In this document: piece after piece, positions 16,396-24,715 of the stretch
How the letters are laid out: each line of letters opens with the position of its first letter
Position numbering within the stretch: position 1 is the stretch's first letter
NCBI GenBank assembly: GCA_017940895.1
Contig: JAGAXM010000005.1
Location: 62,001-126,000 of the forward strand
Source: Clostridiales bacterium
GTDB taxonomy: Bacteria > Bacillota > Clostridia > Saccharofermentanales > Saccharofermentanaceae
DNA: 64,000 nucleotides
Reading direction: 5' to 3'
Notes under the pieces: generated by a model
Seen by the model: only the letters and a program-made list of their open reading frames with translations
Told to the model about the DNA's origin: nothing
Databases searched by the model: none
Program-made: the position numbers and the translations under genes

Positions 16396-16449
16396 TTAAG
16401 AAATTTTTAAGAGTTCCTTAAAGGCACTTAAGGGTTGAACCTTTATGAT
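16396..16449 (+). promoter_or_regulatory. TTAAG repeat array and promoter of ABC module 2
   Basis: TTAAG/TTAAA pentamers begin at 16396, 16407, 16418 and 16428 (spacing 11, 11, 10), all on one face of the helix. A candidate -10 TATGAT (16444-16449) follows 11 bases later, so a bound activator would occupy the -35 region. PhoB/OmpR-type regulators bind such tandem repeats. Confidence 0.65.
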
Positions 16450-16474
16450 GAGAGGCATAAAGGAGGCTAAGGCC

Positions 16475-17230
16475 ATGAGAAATATCATTGAGACTAAGAA
16501 ACTGTGCAAGACCTTTTCGAACGGAGGCGTACAGCAGCACGTATTAAAGAATCTGGATCTTCAGATCAAGGAAGGGGACTTCACTGTCATCATGGGACCT
16601 TCCGGCGCCGGCAAGTCAACTCTCCTGTATGCATTATCCGGCATGGATAAGCCGACGCTCGGACAGGTCATTTTCAGCGGTGAGGATATAACCAAGATGA
16701 ATTCCGACAAGCTCGCGGTATTCAGAAGAACACACTGCGGCTTCGTCTTCCAGCAGACATACCTCGTAGACACGATGAGTGTCATGGATAATGTTCTTTC
16801 GGCAGGACTTCTTGTTAACAGGAACAAGGCAGAGGTTACGAAGAAGGCGGAAGAGATCTTAAAGTCAGTGGATATAAGTGAAGATAAGTGGGGCAAGTTC
16901 CCTACACAGATCTCAGGAGGCGAGGCTCAGAGAGTCGGAATCGCAAGGGCACTCATCAATAAGCCTGAGCTGGTGTTCGCAGACGAGCCTACAGGTGCCC
17001 TCAACTCGAAGACGGGAAAAGATGTATTGGATGCGCTTACAAAGTTCAACAGAGACGGACAGTCTATCGTAATGGTTACTCACGATATCACAAGCGCCAG
17101 AAGAGGTAACAGGATCCTTTATGTAAAAGACGGTGAGATAGCAGGTGAGCTTGATCTCGGCGCATACGTATCAGGCGATAAGGAACGTCATCAGAAGCTC
17201 CGCGATTTCCTCGGAGGAATGGGGTGGTAA
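16475..17230 (+). CDS. ABC transporter ATPase, MacB/BceA-like (module 2)
   Basis: A 251-residue ATPase closely related to the one at 6076. Walker A is GPSGAGKST, the signature motif ISGGEAQRVGI and Walker B LVFADEPT, with GALNSKTG after it. The start at 16475 is supported by AAGGAGG (16460-16466); the upstream in-frame ATG 16445 overlaps the predicted -10 box and is rejected. It is co-transcribed with the permease that begins two bases after its stop, and is probably induced by regulator 2 through the TTAAG array. Confidence 0.95.
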   Translation: MRNIIETKKLCKTFSNGGVQQHVLKNLDLQIKEGDFTVIMGPSGAGKSTLLYALSGMDKPTLGQVIFSGEDITKMNSDKLAVFRRTHCGFVFQQTYLVDTMSVMDNVLSAGLLVNRNKAEVTKKAEEILKSVDISEDKWGKFPTQISGGEAQRVGIARALINKPELVFADEPTGALNSKTGKDVLDALTKFNRDGQSIVMVTHDITSARRGNRILYVKDGEIAGELDLGAYVSGDKERHQKLRDFLGGMGW

Positions 17231-17231
17231 T

Positions 17232-19583
17232 ATGAACAAGACCATAATTCTTGCTAAGTCACATTTCAAGAAGAATAAGGGTACGACAATAGGTCTTTTG
17301 TGCCTGATGTTTATCGCGGTTATGCTGCTCTCGGCATCACTGCTTCTGATCTTTGATGCTTATCCTCTTGCGACAAGAGAGTCCGGAAGGCTCGATTCCG
17401 GTTCCGGAAGAGTAAGGATCTACAACAATCTTGCCGATATCGACGAAGAGTTCATCGATGAGCTTTTGGCAGAAGAATGCGTCAGATACGATGTCCAGGA
17501 CTGCCTTTGCTACAATGCTCTCCCGGTTCCTTTCGGAAACGGTAAGACTACAGTTGCACTTGTAGTAGATGACAACAGTGCATTCGAGAAGCAGATGGGC
17601 AGGACCGAGGTCGTTACCGAGGATACAGGTATTGCTTCCGACTATATCTATCTTCCGTATCAGTTCTATACGAGCGGCGGCTATGACATCGGCGATACAT
17701 ATACGTTCGACCTTCTGGACCGCACTTATTCTCTGACGGTAAAGGGATTTACGACCACACCTTACTACGGCTGCAATAACGTAGGCGGATTTGAGGTTAT
17801 CGTTGACGATGATACTTATGCCGAGCTGTATGATACAGACGGTGCCGATTATGCCTGCTACAGCGTGGTATATGAGCTTAAGGACGGCGTTAAGAATTCC
17901 AAGTTCGAGATCAGTCTCAACGACAAGGTGATTGCCCGTAATGCCCGCGCGATCGTCTCGCCTATGTCCATCGAGTTCACTAATGAGCAGAGGACATTCA
18001 TGTCAAAGATCATCGCTGTTTCTTTCCTGGTAGTTACATTCGTTATCTTCCTCGTAGTTTTCCTGATGCTCACCAACTGCATCACAAACTACATCAAGGA
18101 GAACATGAAGACATTAGGTGCACTTAAGGCTATCGGCTACACAAGCAGCAATATAAGATCTTCGCTTCTGGTTCTGTTTTGTTCATGCGCTCTCGTCGGA
18201 GCATTGATAGGAATAGTTCTGTCTTATGTGATCATGCCGTACATCGCTTCTTTCGCGATCGCGCAGATGGGCATCCCTTACACGGTAACCTTCAACGTTG
18301 GTACAACTCTGGTTTCTCTTGCGGCAATCGTTCTTTTTACTTGCATCGTAACTTCGCTTGCGGTAATTAAGGTAAGGAAGATCGAGCCCATCGTAGCATT
18401 GCGCGAGGGTACGGAGAGCCATAACTTCAAGAAGAACAGATTCGCTCTTAATAAGACACATGCGGGTCTCGACTTCAGCCTCGCGATGAAGACTATGTGC
18501 TTTAACATGAAGCAGAATGTCATCACATTCCTCGTAATAGGAGTCATCATGTTCCTGTGCACGATTGCGCTTCTTATGTACTACAACTTCAATAAGAAGC
18601 CGAAGCTTGAGATCCTTACATTCGAGATTTGCAGCGGCGTCGTTGCCGTCGATCCCGATACGGCTGACGATCTTGAGGCTTACCTTGAGTCAAGAGATGA
18701 CATCACAAACGTACGTCAGATAATTGATACATGGTTCACATATAACGGTGAGGACAGCCTTAAGGTTTATATCTGCGACGATACAAGCAAGATCAATAAT
18801 CAGGATGTTTGCTACGACGGTAGAATGCCGGTATATGATAACGAGATCGCAGTAAGCGGAAGATTCGCTTCTGACTACGGTTATGAGATCGGCGATGAGA
18901 TCCCGATGACATACGGAGATGATACTTATACATATCTCATCACGGGATTGATCCAGACGACCAACGAAGCCGGCAGACAGGCTGTCATGAACTTTGACGG
19001 CGCCGAGCATCTCATGGACTTCGAATACATTCCGGGTTACTATTGGTTCGACTGCGATGATTCCGAGACCACGAAGACAGTAATCGATGACTGCTCTGAC
19101 AGATACGGCGAACACATCGTTTCCACGATGAACTTCGATGAGATCCTCGAAGGATCCATGACAACATTCAAGGGTCTTGCGGCTATGATGCTCGTGTTCA
19201 TCTGCGTTGTATCTGCAGCTCTGATCCTTCTGGTACTGTATCTTCTCATCAAGGCGTTCATCTTCTCTAAGAGAAAGGACTACGGCATCTACAAGGCTAT
19301 CGGCTACACCAGCAACAGCCTGATCCTTCAGACCGCACTGTCATTCATGCCTTCGATCATCGTATCGGCTGTGGTGTTCTCGGTGGTTTCCTACTTCGTG
19401 GCAAACCCTTACATGAATCTCATAATGATGTTCTTCGGTATCGTTAAGTCGAACTTCATCATTCCGATCCCGGGTCTTGCGGCAATTGCTCTCGGCGTTA
19501 TAGTGATCTCATTCATCTTCGCCATGTTCGAGGCAAGGAAGATCAAGAACATCGAAGCATACAACATGCTGCTCGCTGAGTAA
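17232..19583 (+). CDS. FtsX-type ABC permease (module 2)
   Basis: A 783-residue membrane protein with an N-terminal helix (about 17-40), a first FtsX block (about 255-390), a further helix near 430 and a second FtsX block over the last 130 residues, with two sizeable extracytoplasmic domains. It is paralogous to the permease at 6840 in layout. ATG 17232 is chosen because the purine-rich GGAATGGGGTGG lies directly before it; longer frames would overlap the ATPase gene by nearly 90 bases. The substrate is unknown. The transcript ends at the terminator at 19609. Confidence 0.92.
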   Translation: MNKTIILAKSHFKKNKGTTIGLLCLMFIAVMLLSASLLLIFDAYPLATRESGRLDSGSGRVRIYNNLADIDEEFIDELLAEECVRYDVQDCLCYNALPVPFGNGKTTVALVVDDNSAFEKQMGRTEVVTEDTGIASDYIYLPYQFYTSGGYDIGDTYTFDLLDRTYSLTVKGFTTTPYYGCNNVGGFEVIVDDDTYAELYDTDGADYACYSVVYELKDGVKNSKFEISLNDKVIARNARAIVSPMSIEFTNEQRTFMSKIIAVSFLVVTFVIFLVVFLMLTNCITNYIKENMKTLGALKAIGYTSSNIRSSLLVLFCSCALVGALIGIVLSYVIMPYIASFAIAQMGIPYTVTFNVGTTLVSLAAIVLFTCIVTSLAVIKVRKIEPIVALREGTESHNFKKNRFALNKTHAGLDFSLAMKTMCFNMKQNVITFLVIGVIMFLCTIALLMYYNFNKKPKLEILTFEICSGVVAVDPDTADDLEAYLESRDDITNVRQIIDTWFTYNGEDSLKVYICDDTSKINNQDVCYDGRMPVYDNEIAVSGRFASDYGYEIGDEIPMTYGDDTYTYLITGLIQTTNEAGRQAVMNFDGAEHLMDFEYIPGYYWFDCDDSETTKTVIDDCSDRYGEHIVSTMNFDEILEGSMTTFKGLAAMMLVFICVVSAALILLVLYLLIKAFIFSKRKDYGIYKAIGYTSNSLILQTALSFMPSIIVSAVVFSVVSYFVANPYMNLIMMFFGIVKSNFIIPIPGLAAIALGVIVISFIFAMFEARKIKNIEAYNMLLAE

Positions 19584-19608
19584 GTGTAACAGGGGATAGG
19601 AAATAAGA

Positions 19609-19642
19609 AAGGACCGCTTCATTCCGGAGCGGTCCTTCTCAT
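19609..19642. terminator. Bidirectional intrinsic terminator
   Basis: Ten-bp stem AAGGACCGCT (19609-19618) / AGCGGTCCTT (19628-19637) between convergent genes. There is a T-rich tail on the plus strand (TTCTCATT) and an A-rich stretch before the stem that gives a U-tract on the minus strand. Confidence 0.85.
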
Positions 19643-19662
19643 TATATTGGAGTGTGATATGT

Positions 19663-20577
19663 TTATGCCTGTACGGGCTCGGTTGCTACGGGAGCGGGTG
19701 TTACACCTGCGGTCTTATAAAGATCGATATCTTTTACAGGCTCCTTACCGATGAGAACGGCTGCAACTATTCCGATTACCGCGAGTGTTCCGTAGATTGC
19801 GAAGTAGGCGGCATCGGGCATATCAAGCGAAGCAATAGCACTCTGAACGAATGTGCCGAATACATTGAAGACAATGTGTGCCAGACATGTGATACGGATG
19901 TTGCCGTACTTGTGTCTCAGAAGTCCGAGCGAAAGTCCGAATACTGTTGCATATGTGCTCTGAACAGGATTCATATGAGCGATACCGAACAGGATCGCCT
20001 GGATAAAGATGACGGCAACGGCATTAAGTCCGGATCTTCTCAAATACCCCTGTGTAACGGCTCTGAACATAAGCTCTTCGGCGATGGGTCCCAGTATGCA
20101 GGCATAGATAAGAGTGATCAGAAAATTGGAACCGAGTCCTGCGCTGCTCATGGTCTCACTGTAGCTTTCCATTACAGAAGGTGCCAGTTCGTCCAATGCG
20201 TAAAGACCGAGGCTGATGAGAGAAGATGTGCCGATGATAAGAAGAATGGAGAGCACTACGCTCTTAACTCCGAATGCTGTCTTATTATCGATCTTGATCT
20301 GATGCTTGAGGAATGTTTTCTTGTACCAGATATAGAAGATGATGATCGCTGCAATCGCATAGCAGATGAATCCGACAGTCAATGCAGTCTGTGCTTCCGG
20401 AAAAGCAAGAAGACCGGCAGTATTAGTTATATCGAGCTCATCGCCGCTCTTGTTCATCTGATATGCGCCGATAAAAATCGCGGGCATTGTCGCTGCCGTG
20501 TTAAGGCAGAGCATGATGACAAGCGGCAGAAAAGATATCATTAAGAATGCCGGATAGAACTTTTTCTTTGTAGGCAT
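19663..20577 (-). CDS. CPBP (CAAX-type) intramembrane metalloprotease
   Basis: A 304-residue polytopic protein. The Abi/CPBP signature is complete: EELMFRA (EExxxR) at about residue 166, FGIAHMNP (FxxxH) and a third motif HIVFN. These residues coordinate zinc in the membrane. Family members include bacteriocin self-immunity proteins and prenyl-protein endopeptidases; the target here is unknown. Its ribosome binding site GGAGG is buried in a predicted 9-bp hairpin. It is convergent with permease 2. Confidence 0.93.
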   Translation of the reverse strand: MPTKKKFYPAFLMISFLPLVIMLCLNTAATMPAIFIGAYQMNKSGDELDITNTAGLLAFPEAQTALTVGFICYAIAAIIIFYIWYKKTFLKHQIKIDNKTAFGVKSVVLSILLIIGTSSLISLGLYALDELAPSVMESYSETMSSAGLGSNFLITLIYACILGPIAEELMFRAVTQGYLRRSGLNAVAVIFIQAILFGIAHMNPVQSTYATVFGLSLGLLRHKYGNIRITCLAHIVFNVFGTFVQSAIASLDMPDAAYFAIYGTLAVIGIVAAVLIGKEPVKDIDLYKTAGVTPAPVATEPVQA

Positions 20578-20584
20578 AAAATAA

Positions 20585-20607
20585 CCTCCGTAAGTATTTT
20601 ACGAAGG
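20585..20607 (-). promoter_or_regulatory. Hairpin sequestering the ribosome binding site of the CPBP gene
   Basis: Read on the minus strand, CCTTCGTAA and TTACGGAGG pair over nine bases (one G-U) with a 5-base loop. The 3' arm contains the GGAGG Shine-Dalgarno sequence about six bases before ATG. It could be a regulatory RNA hairpin or, as DNA, an operator. Confidence 0.4.
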
Positions 20608-20648
20608 TCATTATAAGTTTGCCGGGTTAATATACCTACAAGCAATTA

Positions 20649-20664
20649 TTAAGATAAGTTTAAG
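20649..20664. promoter_or_regulatory. TTAAG pair with 11-bp period
   Basis: TTAAG at 20649-20653 and 20660-20664, matching the spacing of the arrays at 16396 and 58500. It lies upstream of the CPBP gene but in reverse orientation to it. Weak evidence. Confidence 0.25.
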
Positions 20665-21907
20665 ATTGCAATTCCTCGTGCTTGGCGATCAGATAATCCG
20701 CTACCTTCTCGGCACCGTGACCTATGTTGCACCATGTCTGCTCGCGTGCAAGGTCTCTTCCGTCCGCCAGTTCCTTGGCATCTGCTCCGTTAAGGCAGTC
20801 GTCTATAAGCTTGCCGATGTTCTCGAAGTTGTCTTTGGTGAGAAGTCTTCCGATCTTGGGAAGGATAGTATAAGTCCAAAGCTCCTGCTCGTCCCATGAA
20901 CAGTCGTACTGCGTCCAGTCGGAGCTGGGATCGGTGTAGATAATCGGCTTATTAAATACGAGTGAGAAGTCGAAGACGACACCCGAGAAGTCGGAGATGA
21001 GGATATCCGCTTCGTTAAGAACATCGAAGTTGTCGGGATCTCTGTTCCATCTGATCTTATCGGAATCAGGGAACTTAGCCATAAGATTGTCCATGAGTTC
21101 CTTCTCGGACGTAAATGACTGGGGGTGTGGTCTTATTATAATGCGGTAGCCCGTCTTGAGAAGATTCTCGATGAAGGGAGCTCCGTATGCCGTAAGGATA
21201 CCGTTGTTGCCCCACGAAGGTGCGAGGAGTACAACGGGGTCTTTCTTGTCGGTTTCTTTTCGCTCTGTGTTCTCGAGACGCTCGAGCATCTTGTCCATGT
21301 AAGGGATGCCTGCAAGCTTAAGGTCCTTGGCAGGGATCTCACGCATCTTCTCGAGGCGGCGGATCTCGTCTATCTGATACTGACCGGACAGAAGGACCGC
21401 GTCGTAGAAGTCGAGACCGAACATCTTATATGTGGTGATGTCGTTTGCCATGTGAGGCAGATGAACGTAATACTCTACGCTCTTGGATCTTTTCCACTGG
21501 AATACGTCAAGGCTCGGCGTGGTGGAAAGTACGATATCAGCCTTAAGAAGATTCATTCTGGAGATAGCCTTGTTGCCTTCTCCGATGAACTCGGCATGTA
21601 CGTGTTTGTATTCTTTGGTAAGAGCCGGATCATCGGGGCTTGCCGTGAGGTAATGGATCTCCTTGCCCCTCTTCTCGAATTCGTCGCATACGGGACCGAA
21701 GACGTTCCAGTAGCGCTTGCCTTCCGAAAAGATAACGATGGGCAATGTACTGTTATCGGTGTTTTTGTTTCTGCCGCCTGTGAACAGGAATTTAAGCTTA
21801 ATCCAAAATGCTCTTAGTGCAAATACCAACACACCGGTGATACCGATGATGATGGAGAAAAGCATGCTGCCCGTTCCGGGGTCGATGTATAAAAGCTTAT
21901 CTATCAT
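20660..21907 (-). CDS. CDP-glycerol:glycerophosphotransferase-like protein (TagB/TarF family)
   Basis: A 415-residue protein with a hydrophobic N-terminal segment (about 14-36) and a GT-B-type transferase domain. Diagnostic motifs are RPHPQS (about 262) and SDFSGVVFDF (about 307), as in TagB/TagF enzymes that transfer glycerol- or ribitol-phosphate from CDP-polyols onto teichoic-type polymers. The upstream neighbour on the same strand is a YidC-like/sulfatase-like fusion, so the pair may build or modify a phosphate-containing surface glycan. The start has AGGAA ten bases before it. Confidence 0.88.
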   Translation of the reverse strand: MIDKLLYIDPGTGSMLFSIIIGITGVLVFALRAFWIKLKFLFTGGRNKNTDNSTLPIVIFSEGKRYWNVFGPVCDEFEKRGKEIHYLTASPDDPALTKEYKHVHAEFIGEGNKAISRMNLLKADIVLSTTPSLDVFQWKRSKSVEYYVHLPHMANDITTYKMFGLDFYDAVLLSGQYQIDEIRRLEKMREIPAKDLKLAGIPYMDKMLERLENTERKETDKKDPVVLLAPSWGNNGILTAYGAPFIENLLKTGYRIIIRPHPQSFTSEKELMDNLMAKFPDSDKIRWNRDPDNFDVLNEADILISDFSGVVFDFSLVFNKPIIYTDPSSDWTQYDCSWDEQELWTYTILPKIGRLLTKDNFENIGKLIDDCLNGADAKELADGRDLAREQTWCNIGHGAEKVADYLIAKHEELQS

Positions 21908-21975
21908 AAATAATTCCTGCCTATATATAGATCAATGAACATAATTATATGACACTCCCATTAATAATTCTAATA

Positions 21976-24597
21976 TCACTCGGAACAGTAATCCCAACAG
22001 TCTGCATTGCGTATGTCGTTTCCGCAGAAGGATACCCAGAAACTGTCCGGTTCATCGCTGAACTGATAAGTGTTATTGAAAGCGGCATTCCACTCTTCCG
22101 ATATAAACACATAATGGTTTCCCGTTTTATCAAATTCGGTGATCGGATTCCCGGTGAACGGGTTAACGGGATCATCTATTACTCCGTTAAGCGTAAGGAA
22201 TGGTGTATCGGCGTTGGTCATGAAATCATCTGATACTTCAAATCCTGTTGCTCCGAAGTCTTTTACCATGAGAATCGGATTGTATGACTGAACATTAATG
22301 TCCGGATCATCGAGCATCAGATCATCGAATTGGGGCAGATCGTCTCCGTGATCAGCTACGATTATGATCCTGGTGTTATCGTAAAGACCGTTATCTCTTA
22401 AGTAATCAAACCACTGACCGAGTTCTATGCATGCGGCCACTGAACACTCATATTGGGCATAGTTCTGATAGCTGCTGTCCATATGCATGGTTATTCCTTC
22501 GACTGTAAACCTGTCTTCGTGTGCGGCGTCATAGTCCGTATTGTCAATGTTTACGGCAGGGAGATATTCCGGTTCCTGCAGCAAAGTGATCTCGTGGGCA
22601 GTGCCGTTGGCAAACATGAAGAAGCAGTTGCGGGAATCTTCCTGTATATCAATAATATCCGGCAAGGCCTCCAGGGCTGTGTATTCCTGAACATAAGGTG
22701 CATATATTCCCGTTTGAGTATGTAATGTCGTGCCTCTGTACGTAATGTCATTCGTTCCCAGGTAGTAACTGTCAACACCGTAGTATGTACCGGATGTGTA
22801 TATAAAAGGCTGGAACAGGTACGGCATGGTCTTCATCAGTCCGAAGCAAAACAGATTCCTGTTAAGGCGGTATTCAAATGCTTCACCTTCATCAGACAAC
22901 AGGTCGCTTCTGTCGTTGAAGGTTCCGGCCATAAGAAATGCATTGATGTTGTCATCATAATCATAAATACCTACATCGGGGATCCATTCATAATTGGCAT
23001 AAGAAGGATCTCCTACAGATACATTCCATCCTTCGTCGGAGAAAATGGTCGGCAGGACTCTTAATGCTTCGTTATGCTTGTCAACAAGGAGTTCGTCGGA
23101 TCTGGAATCGATCATATAGGGAGTGTATTCATATCCTCCGTAAAGTGCGGGAGCGGCGACAATTGTACATCCTCCGTATGAAAGTGTATTGGGATAGAAT
23201 ACGAATCCGTCAAACTGTTCTGCAACATCGGGTCTCTCGTTGAAGATATAAGGCATATACGATCCCTGCAAACGGTCCATCATTATCACAATGACATTTT
23301 GACCTGTCCTGGTCAGCGGAACGACAACATCCTCCGGATCGAAAGTATTGTAGTTGTTGCTGCTGTTTATGACGTTGATGATAATGAATGTATTAAACAG
23401 GGAAAGGAAAGTGATTGCTATAAGGCTGACGGTCAGGATAATGGAAAGAATCCGGTCTAATTTGGATATAAGAAGTACTGTCAAAGCGATTATTACGAAA
23501 ATAGCCGACAGGTTTATCAGGACTTCCTTTATGTCGTAGACCATATCTGATTCGTAAGTCAGGTTTTTGGTCAGCAATCCGAAGTTTTTGTTGAACAGTA
23601 TATAGTTCACTATAGCGATGATCGCTGATGAACAGATAATGATCGCAGCAGGCTTTTTGTTTGTTATGTTCGCCAGATAACAGAATAACGGCATCCATAT
23701 CAAAAACATACCTGCAGCAATTAAGAAGCTGCTCAACAGGTACCAAGCCGGATTATGGGGATCGGTACTGAATGTATTGATCAACTCCTGCGGATTCTGT
23801 GAGATTACATCTGCGGGAATCATTATTCCGGTGAGTACGGTCAGAACGGCGAAGGACAAAATGATAATCTTCCTGTATGAGTTATTTCCCGTATTCTTCT
23901 TCCCGGTGATCTCAGGCTTCGGCCGGCGTAAATGAACGACGACATTCTTTACAAGTGAGAACAGGTTGTTCAAAGTCCAGTAGAATACAAGTCCCGAAGG
24001 TGAACCGTAAAGAAGCACGAGGAAAACAAGTGCTATCAGTATGAGCTTGATCTTATCCCTGATAAGACCTTTCTCGGAATAGATGAAGCCCGAGAGGATA
24101 TTGATCGCTGTCATGAGGATAGGAAGAAGGTTGATCGTGATGCTGCCTGCATGGATGAGTCCGTCAGGCATGCCGAGATCCGTTATCGGACCCAGGGACA
24201 TTCCGTGCAGTATGTTAAGCCCTGAAAGGAAGCTGTAAGCCGCGATGAAGAAAGGAATCTGGAGAAACAAAGAAACGGATTCCTTGAATACGTCGCCGGA
24301 TTTGTAGTTCTTCTCCTTATAGTAAGCCTGGAGCATCATGATGCGCTCGTCGCCTCTGAAGGCAGCCTTTATGCGCTTGATGTCGGGCTCCATAGCTTTC
24401 TTCTTGTCGTTCTGTTCCTTCTCGAGTTTGTCTGCGCGGAAGTACAGGGGCAGCAGCAGGAAATTGACGACAAGGCTCATGGCGATGATCGACAGTCCGC
24501 AGTTAGACGTAAGTTTATATGCGTAGAAAAAGATAGCTTCGAAAAGAAGCTTTAACGGTTCAATAAACAGAAGAAACAGATATCCCAACAGCGTCAT
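21976..24597 (-). CDS. YidC/Oxa1-like domain fused to a sulfatase/LtaS-like phosphotransferase domain
   Basis: An 873-residue membrane protein. Residues 1 to about 225 align with YidC/SpoIIIJ (GLSIIAMSLVVNFLLLPL; LQIPFFIAAYSFLSG; GSPSGLVFYWTLNN), but the groove arginine of Gram-positive insertases is N45 here. Residues about 245-412 add four to five more helices. Residues about 430-873 form an extracytoplasmic alkaline-phosphatase-superfamily domain with NVIVIMMD (D441), GGCT-IVAAPALYGG (likely nucleophile T478), H668 and VADHGDD (D749, H750), the metal/nucleophile set of LtaS and phosphoethanolamine transferases. It probably transfers a phospho-group onto a surface polymer with the TagB-like neighbour. 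No strong ribosome binding site is seen; a -10-like TATTAT ends ten bases before ATG. Confidence 0.85.
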   Translation of the reverse strand: MTLLGYLFLLFIEPLKLLFEAIFFYAYKLTSNCGLSIIAMSLVVNFLLLPLYFRADKLEKEQNDKKKAMEPDIKRIKAAFRGDERIMMLQAYYKEKNYKSGDVFKESVSLFLQIPFFIAAYSFLSGLNILHGMSLGPITDLGMPDGLIHAGSITINLLPILMTAINILSGFIYSEKGLIRDKIKLILIALVFLVLLYGSPSGLVFYWTLNNLFSLVKNVVVHLRRPKPEITGKKNTGNNSYRKIIILSFAVLTVLTGIMIPADVISQNPQELINTFSTDPHNPAWYLLSSFLIAAGMFLIWMPLFCYLANITNKKPAAIIICSSAIIAIVNYILFNKNFGLLTKNLTYESDMVYDIKEVLINLSAIFVIIALTVLLISKLDRILSIILTVSLIAITFLSLFNTFIIINVINSSNNYNTFDPEDVVVPLTRTGQNVIVIMMDRLQGSYMPYIFNERPDVAEQFDGFVFYPNTLSYGGCTIVAAPALYGGYEYTPYMIDSRSDELLVDKHNEALRVLPTIFSDEGWNVSVGDPSYANYEWIPDVGIYDYDDNINAFLMAGTFNDRSDLLSDEGEAFEYRLNRNLFCFGLMKTMPYLFQPFIYTSGTYYGVDSYYLGTNDITYRGTTLHTQTGIYAPYVQEYTALEALPDIIDIQEDSRNCFFMFANGTAHEITLLQEPEYLPAVNIDNTDYDAAHEDRFTVEGITMHMDSSYQNYAQYECSVAACIELGQWFDYLRDNGLYDNTRIIIVADHGDDLPQFDDLMLDDPDINVQSYNPILMVKDFGATGFEVSDDFMTNADTPFLTLNGVIDDPVNPFTGNPITEFDKTGNHYVFISEEWNAAFNNTYQFSDEPDSFWVSFCGNDIRNADCWDYCSE

Positions 24598-24715
24598 AAC
24601 TAACGAGATAATATATTAAAAATAAATAAATATAAAGTTGCAAAAGATTTTTAATTAACTTATCGTCATAAATACAGTACTGAATACATTGTTACCGGTA
24701 AGAAGGAGTTAACAG

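Noticed and set aside
16445..16474. Upstream ATG for ABC ATPase 2
   Set aside because: It overlaps the predicted -10 box and lacks a ribosome binding site; ATG 16475 has AAGGAGG.
19654..20544. Long plus-strand frame opposite the CPBP protease gene
   Set aside because: Antisense shadow of a gene with complete family motifs; Cys-rich meaningless translation and no ribosome binding site.
21125..21817. 230-codon plus-strand frame opposite the CDP-glycerol transferase gene
   Set aside because: Antisense shadow; the minus-strand frame has the RPHP and SDFSG motifs and good coding character.
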